NCBI GenBank assembly: GCA_028281215.1
Contig: JANQKH010000673.1
Span: forward strand, 1 to 9,391
DNA length: 9,391 nucleotides
From: Phycisphaeraceae bacterium
GTDB lineage: Bacteria > Planctomycetota > Phycisphaerae > Phycisphaerales > Phycisphaeraceae
Direction: 5' to 3'
Shown here: one piece after another, positions 1 through 7,400 of the stretch
How positions within the stretch are numbered: the first letter of the stretch is position 1
Layout of the letters: every line of letters begins with the position of its first letter
The notes under the pieces: model-generated
Database searches by the model: none
Seen by the model: only the letters and a program-made list of their open reading frames with translations
What the model was told of the DNA's origin: nothing
Program-made: the position numbers and the translations under genes

Positions 1-620
1 AAGCCGGCTTCGGCTCCGACTATCGCAAAGTCATCAGCGAGACCCGCCGCGTCCTCGACAACATCAAAAAATACTTCCCCGATTACGATCCCAAACAAGG
101 CTACGAGATCGCCGGCTTCATTTGGTTCCAGGGTTGGAACGACGGCGTCGGGTCCGGCAACCCGCAATACACCGAGCAGATGGCGCACTTCATCCGTGAC
201 ATGCGACGTGATTTGAAGGCACCCAACCTACCGTTCGTCATCGGCGAACTCGGCACTGACGGCGAAAAAGCGGGCGGTTGGATCGCCACGTTCCGTAAGC
301 AACAGGCCGCCGTCGCCGCGATTCCCGAATTCAAAGGCAACGTCACCTTTGCGCGCACCGCGCCTTACTGGCCGACACCGCCCGACCTTTCCAAACAGTG
401 GGCCGCGTTTCGACAAGCCGCGCAAAAAAACGAAAAGAAGCCGAAAGATGACCCCACACGCATCGACCCCGGCGCGTTCTATTGGCAAAACTGGGAAATG
501 AAATACAAAAAGGAACGCGCGTTCACCTCCGACAAACGCTACCACTACCTCGGCTCCGGCGCCTGCTACTACCAGATGGGTGAATCGATGGCCAAAGCGA
601 TGATCGGATTGGTAAAGTAA
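1..620 (+). CDS. SASA-family carbohydrate esterase (sialate O-acetylesterase-like), 3' part
   Basis: The reading frame is open from base 3 to the TAA at 618-620, so the N-terminus lies outside the window and about 205 residues are visible. It shows the SGNH-type SASA signature: a G-F-I-W-F-Q-G-W-N-D block near codons 38-47 (the oxyanion-hole region with W-x-Q-G) and a C-terminal H-Y-L-G-S-G block, whose His codon at 543-545 is the expected catalytic His, followed by a helix ending I-G-L-V-K. The nucleophile Ser block is upstream of the window. Family members remove acetyl groups from sialic acids or other sugars, and in planctomycetes they are usually exported for polysaccharide breakdown. 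Substrate and localisation cannot be read here. A Lys-rich stretch at about 420-460 looks like a surface loop. Family assignment is good; the exact substrate is unknown. Confidence 0.8.
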   Translation, partial: AGFGSDYRKVISETRRVLDNIKKYFPDYDPKQGYEIAGFIWFQGWNDGVGSGNPQYTEQMAHFIRDMRRDLKAPNLPFVIGELGTDGEKAGGWIATFRKQQAAVAAIPEFKGNVTFARTAPYWPTPPDLSKQWAAFRQAAQKNEKKPKDDPTRIDPGAFYWQNWEMKYKKERAFTSDKRYHYLGSGACYYQMGESMAKAMIGLVK

Positions 621-747
621 TGCGGCAAACGTCATCGGTTCTCATGCGAACGCGTCAACGCCCTGCGTGATGGAAACACGTTGCGAATGAACGCAAACAT
701 CATCGATCGCCAGCGTTGGCAAACCCGTACCGCTCCAGAATTCCACG

Positions 748-775
748 TTCAACCTTCTGCATTCCCGGCTATCAT
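748..775 (+). promoter_or_regulatory. Possible sigma-70-like promoter of the MBL gene
   Basis: TATCAT at 770-775 matches the -10 consensus at five of six positions. It sits 16 bases after TTCAAC (748-753), a poor -35 match. A start about 7 bases downstream would leave a short leader containing the Shine-Dalgarno at 790. This is weak: only the -10 is convincing, and planctomycete promoters often diverge from the E. coli consensus. Nothing else is clear in the 621-789 gap, and no rho-independent terminator is visible after the esterase. Confidence 0.25.
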
Positions 776-789
776 GCGCCTTGCTCTTC

Positions 790-797
790 AAGGAGGT
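790..797 (+). promoter_or_regulatory. Strong Shine-Dalgarno that decides the MBL start
   Basis: AAGGAGGT is an extended anti-16S match. The GGAGG core ends 5 bases before the ATG at 802. It makes the upstream in-frame TTG (781) impossible as a start, because that codon precedes the SD, and disfavours the ATG at 799, which is only 2 bases away. Confidence 0.8.
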
Positions 798-801
798 CAT
801 G

Positions 802-1836
802 ATGCAACGATTCGCCGTCACCGCCCTGTTGATATCCGTTCTTTCATCCAACGCCTTCGCCGCCCAATCCACAGGCGGCCTCGACATCTACTGGGTTGAC
901 GTTGAAGGCGGCGCCGCCACGCTTCTTGTCACGCCCGCCGGCGAGACGGTGCTGATCGATACCGGCAATCCCGGCGACCGCGACCCCGCCCGCATCCACC
1001 AAGCACTTACCAAACTGGCCAAAGCGAAACAGGTCGACCACCTGGTCACCACGCATTACCACCGCGATCACTATGGCGGCGCGGCCGCGCTCTCGAAGAA
1101 AATTCCCATCATCAACCTGTACGACAATGCGAACTACGCTGAACGCGAACGCGAAGCCGGCGCGCCGTTCGGTGACTACAAAACCATGAAGGTCGGTAAA
1201 CGCATTCACCTCAAACCGGGCGACACCATCCCTGTCAAACAAAAAGGCGATACGAAACTCTCGATCACCTGCCTGTGCGCGCGGCAGCAGTTCATCAAGG
1301 CCGGACCGCAACACCAAAAAAATCCCTACACGGGCGAACTGAAAAAACGCCGCGTCGATACCTCCGACAACGCCAACTCCATCGTCCTGCTCATCAAGTA
1401 CGGCGACTTCGAGTTTTTCGACGGCGGCGACCTCACCTGGAATGTCGAAGAAAAACTGGTCTACCCCGTCAACCTCGTCGGCAAAGTGGACGTCGCCCAG
1501 GTCAACCATCACGGCCTCGATTCCAGCAGCAACCCCCTGCTCTACCGTTCCATCGAACCGCACGTGGTCGTCTTCAACAATGGCGACAAAAAAGGCTGCC
1601 AACCGCTGGCGTTCCTGGCGGTCAAAGACACGCCTTCAATCAAAGCGATTTTTCAGGTGCACAAGAACCTGCGCAAAGACAAGCAGCACAACGCCGACGA
1701 TTCACACATCGCGAACCTCAAATCGAGCCGGGAATGCGAAGGCCATCACATTCAGTTGTCGGTTTCGCCGGACAGTAAGAAATACACGGTGAAAGTGGAT
1801 TCGCGTGGGACGAGCAAGACGTTTGAGACGAAATGA
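802..1836 (+). CDS. Exported ComEC-type metallo-beta-lactamase-fold hydrolase
   Basis: A 344-residue protein with a signal peptide (M-Q-R-F, hydrophobic core, cleavage likely after A-F-A near residue 20), so probably periplasmic. Motifs follow the ComEC/Rec2-like branch of the MBL superfamily. An early W-V-D-V-E-G-G strand leads to L-I-D-T-G (DTG at 53-55). The metal motif H-x-H-x-D-H is at 85-90 (H-Y-H-R-D-H). A D-G-G-D-L strand follows with Asp210 as likely bridging ligand, and H-H-G is at 236-238 before an S-S-S stretch. A dinuclear metal (Zn or Mn) phosphodiester or ester hydrolase is therefore expected. ComEC itself carries this domain after a membrane channel. Here there is no channel, only the soluble domain plus a C-terminal extension of about 90 residues. 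The gene stands alone, about 180 bases after the esterase. Substrate is unknown; nucleic acid or another phosphodiester is a family-based guess. Confidence 0.85.
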   Translation: MQRFAVTALLISVLSSNAFAAQSTGGLDIYWVDVEGGAATLLVTPAGETVLIDTGNPGDRDPARIHQALTKLAKAKQVDHLVTTHYHRDHYGGAAALSKKIPIINLYDNANYAEREREAGAPFGDYKTMKVGKRIHLKPGDTIPVKQKGDTKLSITCLCARQQFIKAGPQHQKNPYTGELKKRRVDTSDNANSIVLLIKYGDFEFFDGGDLTWNVEEKLVYPVNLVGKVDVAQVNHHGLDSSSNPLLYRSIEPHVVVFNNGDKKGCQPLAFLAVKDTPSIKAIFQVHKNLRKDKQHNADDSHIANLKSSRECEGHHIQLSVSPDSKKYTVKVDSRGTSKTFETK

Positions 1837-1863
1837 AGGTTGAAGTGGGAAGTGGGATGTGAT

Positions 1864-1935
1864 GCAGGGCGGCGTCAAGCGCAGCGGACCGCCACGATGC
1901 CATTGATGGATCCGTTTCGCTTGACACCACCCTAC
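1864..1935. repeat. Palindromic dispersed repeat, copy A (tail-to-tail junction)
   Basis: The left arm (1864-1890) and right arm (1908-1935) are reverse complements over about 27 positions with roughly five mismatches, four of them C opposite A, which would fit C-to-T decay. Each arm carries the core GTCAAGCG or its complement CGCTTGAC, and the right end is CCACCCTAC. A second copy lies at 7565-7655. The element fills the gap between the convergent MBL and cutC genes, so its hairpin could end transcription from both sides. It has no T-tract, so this is not a classical intrinsic terminator. Confidence 0.75.
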
Positions 1936-2687
1936 TTGCTGATTGCTCTTTTCAAACCGGAGACCGCTTCTTCGCTGGTCGCATCGTATTGATCTTCGGG
2001 AACGGCCGCCGCGCTGCCGAATGAGATTTGCGGCCGGGCGGACACCGATGCATCGTGACGCCGGCCGCGCAAAGAACCGTGGAGTTGATCGCATCCGGTT
2101 TTGGCGATGATGTTGGCTGCGGTGGACGCGTTGATCCCGCCGGCGGGGAGGATTTCGATGCGATCGTTGGCGCGTTCGATCAGTTCGGCAATCAGTGCGG
2201 CGCCCTGCGTTGCAGACGCTTCCTGCCCGCTGGTGAGGATGCGCGTGAACCCGAGGTCGATTGCCTGTTCCAACGCGGCGTTCGGATCCGGCACCACATC
2301 AAACGCGCGATGCAGCACGACCTGTTGATCACCAGTCTGACCAATGATTTGTCGGCAACGCTCAACATCCAGTTCACCGTTTGCGTGCAGGATGCCGAAC
2401 ACAATGCCGTCGGCGCCGTGTTCCAGCACAAGGTCGACATCGCGCTGCATGACGGCGAAATCACGTGAGGCGTAATCGAACCCGCCAGGTCGCGGCCTCA
2501 CCATCGCCATTACAGGCAGATTTGTGACGGTTTTGACTTCAACGAGCGTACCCAGCGAAGGCGTCAGGCCGCCGAGCGCCAGCGCCGCGTTGAGTTCCAG
2601 CCGATCAGCTCCGCCACGTTGCGCCGCCAACGCATCGTCAACGGATGCGATGGCGACTTCAATCAGAATGGCTGATGCATCATTCAT
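1932..2687 (-). CDS. cutC: CutC-family TIM-barrel protein
   Basis: A 251-residue protein, close to the usual length of about 250, aligning end to end with CutC. Visible signatures are the first strand I-L-I-E-V-A, then G-G-A-D-R-L-E-L (25-32), G-G-L-T-P-S-L-G, V-R-P-R-P-G-G-F, L-H-R-A-F-D, R-I-L-T-S-G-Q and the late A-G-G-I-N segment. CutC was named for copper homeostasis in E. coli and is cytoplasmic. Its biochemical role is disputed and a copper function here is not shown. The residue after E-L is Asn33 where E. coli CutC has Cys, and the first strand lacks the E. coli Cys pair. No Shine-Dalgarno is visible before the ATG, but that start matches the family. The TAG stop lies inside the palindromic repeat copy A. 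It is divergent from the photolyase gene, with 197 bases between starts in which no convincing promoter was found. Confidence 0.93.
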   Translation of the reverse strand: MNDASAILIEVAIASVDDALAAQRGGADRLELNAALALGGLTPSLGTLVEVKTVTNLPVMAMVRPRPGGFDYASRDFAVMQRDVDLVLEHGADGIVFGILHANGELDVERCRQIIGQTGDQQVVLHRAFDVVPDPNAALEQAIDLGFTRILTSGQEASATQGAALIAELIERANDRIEILPAGGINASTAANIIAKTGCDQLHGSLRGRRHDASVSARPQISFGSAAAVPEDQYDATSEEAVSGLKRAISK

Positions 2688-2884
2688 GGGTGCGGCCGAT
2701 TCAACGCAAAACGAGTCATGCCATGCGCACAGTTTCGCCGGGGCGTGCGCAATGAGCCGCTATCACTACAACGATCATGCTGATCAAATGCAAGTTGCCG
2801 TGCCGCAAGTGACTCAATCGACTATGGTTGTCATACGCCCAGCCCTTGTCTCTACACACAATGGCGGGATGCCAGAGTTTTTCC

Positions 2885-4315
2885 ATGCGATCACTAATCT
2901 GGTTTCGAAACGATCTTCGCATCACGGACAACACGGCGTTGTATCACGCTTGTGCACGGAGTGATCAGGGCGTGATCGCTGTGTTTCACGTGTCGCCCAA
3001 ACAGTGGCAATCGCATGACTGGGGTCCGAACAAGGTGGATTTCGTGTTACGGTGCCTGGCGGTATTGAAAGAATCGCTGGAGGTTCGGGGCATTCCGCTG
3101 AAAATCATTCAGGGTGATCGTTTTTCTGACGTACCGGCCGCCCTGCTCAAACTGGCGAAGGCGGTCCAGTGCGGCGCATTGTTCTTCAATCGCGAGTACG
3201 AAGTCAACGAAGCCAAGCGCGACGCGGACGTGACGGATGCGTTCGAAAACGCTGGTCTGGCGGTGCATGCGTATCACGATCAAACGGTGATTCCGCCAGC
3301 GGACATTCACACGGCCAACGGCGATATCTATACGGTGTTCTCGCCATTCAAACGCAAATGGATCGACACGCTCAAACAGCGGCAACCGCTGGAACTTAGG
3401 CCTACGCCCAAGAAACAGGCGCCGGCAAAAGTGAAAAGTGATGACGTGCCGACGGATGTGAAACACTATCGATCGTTCAGCGACGCCGTGCGCGATCATT
3501 GGCCCGCCGGTGAAACGGAAGCGAAGCGACGCCTCACACGGTTCATCAACGCCGGGCTCGACAATTACAAAAAGCAACGCGACCTGCCGGCCTTGCATGG
3601 CACAAGTTCATTGTCGCCTTACCTCGCATGCGGGGCGATCTCAGCGCGACAATGCTTGCTCGCCGCGATGGAAGCGAACAACGGTCGGCTTGACTCGGGT
3701 AAACAGGGACCCCTTACGTGGATCAGCGAACTGATCTGGCGGGAGTTTTATCGCCACGTGATGGTCGGCTTCCCGCGCGTATGCCGCTACCAACCGTTCA
3801 AGGAAAACACCACTGCACTCAAGTGGAACGATGACGATGCCCTGTTCGAGCGTTGGTGCGAAGGCAAAACCGGCGTCCCCATTGTCGATGCCGCACAACG
3901 CCAACTCGTACAAACCGGTTGGATGCATAATCGCCTGCGCATGATCAGCGCGATGTACCTCACCAAAGACCTGTTCATCGACTGGCGGCGCGGCGAATCG
4001 TTCTTCATGCAGCATCTCGTCGACGGCGATCTCGCATCCAACAACGGCGGCTGGCAGTGGTCAGCCTCCACCGGCACCGACGCCGCCCCCTACTTCCGCA
4101 TCTTCAACCCGTACACGCAAAGCGAACGCTTCGATCCCGACGGCGCCTTCATCAGACAGTTCTGCCCGGAACTGAAAGACGTCGACGACGGGGACATTCA
4201 CGACCCGACCACCTGGCCGCCGTTGATGCAGCAGGCGTTGGACTATCCCGAACCGGTGGTCAATCACAAGCAAGCTCGGCTTCGGGCGATCGCGGCGTTC
4301 AAGGCGCTGGGTTGA
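2885..4315 (+). CDS. phrB: Deoxyribodipyrimidine photolyase (class I CPD, folate type)
   Basis: A 476-residue flavoprotein that uses blue light to split cyclobutane pyrimidine dimers in DNA. The N-terminal antenna domain begins M-R-S-L-I-W-F-R-N-D-L-R. The helical FAD domain contains W-R-E-F-Y-R-H and N-N-G-G-W-Q-W-S-A-S-T-G-T-D. Compared with E. coli PhrB (472 aa, residue numbers from memory), the electron-transfer Trp triad falls at W314, W367 and W390, a constant +8 shift from 306, 359 and 382. The lesion-contact Trp is W285 (277 in E. coli). N108 and E109, which hold the methenyltetrahydrofolate antenna, keep the same numbers. It therefore looks catalytically complete. The ATG at 2885 is chosen by family length; in-frame TTG 2828 and ATG 2861 upstream would add non-conserved residues, and no start has a good Shine-Dalgarno. 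It could be co-transcribed with the PQQ gene 94 bases downstream, but functions do not match. Confidence 0.96.
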   Translation: MRSLIWFRNDLRITDNTALYHACARSDQGVIAVFHVSPKQWQSHDWGPNKVDFVLRCLAVLKESLEVRGIPLKIIQGDRFSDVPAALLKLAKAVQCGALFFNREYEVNEAKRDADVTDAFENAGLAVHAYHDQTVIPPADIHTANGDIYTVFSPFKRKWIDTLKQRQPLELRPTPKKQAPAKVKSDDVPTDVKHYRSFSDAVRDHWPAGETEAKRRLTRFINAGLDNYKKQRDLPALHGTSSLSPYLACGAISARQCLLAAMEANNGRLDSGKQGPLTWISELIWREFYRHVMVGFPRVCRYQPFKENTTALKWNDDDALFERWCEGKTGVPIVDAAQRQLVQTGWMHNRLRMISAMYLTKDLFIDWRRGESFFMQHLVDGDLASNNGGWQWSASTGTDAAPYFRIFNPYTQSERFDPDGAFIRQFCPELKDVDDGDIHDPTTWPPLMQQALDYPEPVVNHKQARLRAIAAFKALG

Positions 4316-4355
4316 ATTCCAACGGAATCCATGTCGAATCGGTGTTACTGTCCGG

Positions 4356-4369
4356 CTTGTCGTGACAAG
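4356..4369. promoter_or_regulatory. Perfect palindrome upstream of the PQQ gene (possible operator)
   Basis: CTTGTC-GT-GACAAG has two perfect 6-bp arms around a 2-bp centre and lies 40 bases before the ATG of the large propeller gene. The size suits a dimeric repressor or activator site, or a small hairpin in the leader. No regulator gene is in the window. A weaker IR (ATTCC-AAC-GGAAT, 4316-4328) immediately follows the photolyase stop. Function is not demonstrated. Confidence 0.3.
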
Positions 4370-4398
4370 TCATGTAGACCGTGAATGTCATCGCGACC

Positions 4399-4404
4399 GA
4401 GGAG
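4399..4404 (+). promoter_or_regulatory. Shine-Dalgarno that decides the PQQ protein start
   Basis: GAGGAG lies 5 bases before the ATG at 4410, and that ATG opens a clean signal peptide. This rules out the in-frame GTG at 4362, which would place 16 polar residues ahead of the signal sequence. Confidence 0.75.
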
Positions 4405-4409
4405 CGAAA

Positions 4410-7400
4410 ATGAAACACCAACGTTTGCAATTGCTTGCCATGATGCTGGCCGGCGTGATCGTCCATGCGTCCGCCTTCGCTGAAATGAATGTCACGGCCA
4501 CGGGTGTGACCGCAGGCCTGGCGGTGCATATCGGCTCAACCGACGGTCAATCCGAGCGTGCGCTCGCCAAGCCGGGCACGATGCTGGTGCATGGGCTGGC
4601 ACTTGATGATGTCTCGCGGGACAAGGCGCGTCGCGCCATCGCCTCTGAAAAACTTTACGGCTTGGCGTCCATTCAAACCTGGCGCAACCGCACCCGCCTG
4701 CCTTACGCGAGCAACCTGGTCAACCTCGTTGTCGCCGATCTTGACGCGCTGAAGGATCACGCTCCGCCGCGCGAAGAAATCATGCGCGTGCTTGCGCCGC
4801 GCGGCGTCGCTTACCTGCGGCAGAACAACCAATGGACGAAAACCGTCAAGCCCCTGCCGGACAAAATGGATGAATGGTCACACTGGGATTACGACGCGAC
4901 CGGCAACCCCTACTCGCGCGATGAGTTGGTCAAGCCCACCACGTCGCTGCGTTGGTATTCCGGACCGACCACGCGCGACGGCGGCGGCACGAAGGTCGGT
5001 ATGCGCATCGTTGGCGGGCGGGTGTTTTATCCGATCATCAACCACCAGTTCTATGGCCGCAGCCGCAAATATGCAGAAAACGACCTCGTCGCGCGCGACG
5101 CGTTCAATGGTGTGTTGCTTTGGAAGAAGAAAATCGACGGCACGCCCGGCAACGGCAACATGCCGCCTCGTTTTTCACTCACGGCGGTGAACGACGCGGT
5201 GTTCGCATGGGTCAAGGATGAAAGCCCACTGCACAAACTCGACGCTGCGACAGGCAAGACGATTCTCACTTTTGACGACGGTCCGAACTGCCCGAAGGAC
5301 TACCGCAAGTGGCACGGCAGCCGCAACTCGCCGGAGGAGATTCATCACATCGTGCGTGTGTTCGACGGCAAGGTCGCGCAGGTGTACCGCAACGTGCTTT
5401 ACGTCAGCGATACAACGACCGGCAAACTGCTGTGGAAGAAGGACGTCGGCCAAGAGCACACGATCGGTTGGATCGTCGCGGCGGAAGGCAACATCTTTGC
5501 GATGCTCAGCGCGGCGAAATTGGTGAACAACCGCGGCTCGGCCATCGTCGATTGCCGCGACCTGATTGCGTTTGATGCGAAGACCGGCAACGAAGTGTGG
5601 CAGGACAAACAATTCGTCGGCCGACAGATGTTCCGCATGGTCTACCACCGCGACAGCCTGATCGTGCCGACATTCACCAAGCGTGAAAAGGCAAACTTCG
5701 GCGGCGAATGGTCTGTCGCCCGGCTGCGCGGCAAAGACGGCCGACAACTTTGGCACACCGACAAACTCAAAGGCACACGCGGGCACTACTCGGTCACCAT
5801 CGCCCGCGATGATTCCGTCTTCGTCGGTCAGCAAGGTGGATTTCACGTTCGCTTCAAAGACGGCAAACCGCTGGGCACGATCGGCTGGGGGCAACACGAT
5901 AACTCCTGCGCCGACCTCCGCGCTGTGCCCGGCTTCACGTTTTACGGCCTGACATTCATCAACAACGAAGGCGATCGCATCACGCGCGGACAAGCACGCT
6001 CCATCTGCGACACCGGCAACTTCCCCGCCTACGGCATGCTCTTTGGCGTGCCCTCCGGCTGCCTGTGCGCCGAATACATCAACGGCCATTACGCCCTGTC
6101 GAGTGAACCGATCGGTGAAGCAATGGAAGATGCACGGCGATTGGTAAAGGGGCCGGCGTTTGGGGCGAAGTTAGAAGTGGGAAGTGCGAAGGCGGAAACA
6201 AATCAAACCACCGCACCCCGTTTTGCGGGCGATCGAAGATCGCCAGCTGGTGACACCAACGCGTGGAACATTTTCCTCGGCAACGCGCGGCGCAGTAGCG
6301 CGACGGCTGCGATCGGACCCACGAAACCTACACAACAGTGGGCGGTGCAGGTCGGCCAGCGACCTGATGCACCACTTGCACAAGACTGGGCCGACAACGA
6401 ACAGATCGTCGGTCCCGTTAGCGCGATGACCGTGGCCGACGGCAAAGTGTTCGTTGCGGAGCCGGATGCGCATCGTGTCGTTGCACTGCACGAAACGAAC
6501 GGCAAGCAGGCGTGGTCGTTTACGACGGGCGCGCGGGTCGACTCGCCGCCGACGATCCTCGGCGAGTTGTGCATCTTCGGCAGCCGCGACGGTTGGGTGT
6601 ATTGCCTGCGTGCCAAGGACGGCGAACTGGTCTGGAAGTTCTTCGGCGGGCTGTACGAAAAACAGATCGGCGTGCAAAGCCAACTCGAATCCGCGTGGCC
6701 GATCGTCGGCAGTGTGTTGCCGCACGAAGGTGGCGTGATCGTCAACGCGGGTCGACACTCAGCCGTCGACGGCGGTATTCAGGTTTACAAACTCGACCCT
6801 GCGACCGGCGCCATTCAATGGAAGACGCGCATCTGGACGGATCCTGATATCAACCGAGAAGACAAATTCCAATGGCGCAACCGTCGCCTGAACGATTTGC
6901 TGGTCAGCGACGGCAAACGGCCCTGCCTATGGATCACGCCTTTGAAGAATGAATACCGCGCCGGCGAAATCGTCGACACGATGAAGGAAGCCTATCCCGT
7001 CCGCGCGGTGCGATTCTCCAACGAAGCGAAGGCCAACGACATCGCCGACGCAACGTGGATCTGGGCGGGCAACTCGCAAGGTATGCTCAGCCGACGGGTT
7101 GAAAGTGTCGGCCGATTCGATGAAACCGGCGTGTTCTACGGCAACCTGCGGGCGAACAAAATCGCCTTCCGCGGCAGTACCCTCTACGCCTGGCACGGTT
7201 ACCAACAAGTCCGCGGCTCCAAACTCCGCGGACCATTGCTGCGTGTCACGCTCACCAACGACGGCAAACTCCCCGACGGCACGAAAGGCGACGTCGCCGA
7301 CTGGATCCAGAAAGCGCCGCGCTATGCCATCCCCCAAGCGATGATCCTCGCCGGCGAACGCCTCTATCTGGCATCCACGAAAGACGGTGAATTCACCGGA

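Noticed and set aside
844..1602. Long antisense ORF opposite the MBL gene
   Set aside because: Frame shadow caused by high GC at third positions. The plus strand has a signal peptide and complete metal motifs.
2828..2884. Upstream TTG/ATG starts for the photolyase
   Set aside because: They add 8-19 residues not seen in the family and have no Shine-Dalgarno; the 2885 start gives the standard N-terminus.
2688..2884. Shared regulatory region between cutC and the photolyase
   Set aside because: Divergent promoters are expected, but no well-spaced -35/-10 pair or operator was convincing on either strand.
5175..6089. 304-codon antisense ORF opposite the PQQ gene
   Set aside because: Shadow of a gene with clear propeller repeats; composition is mirrored codon bias and no domain is recognisable.
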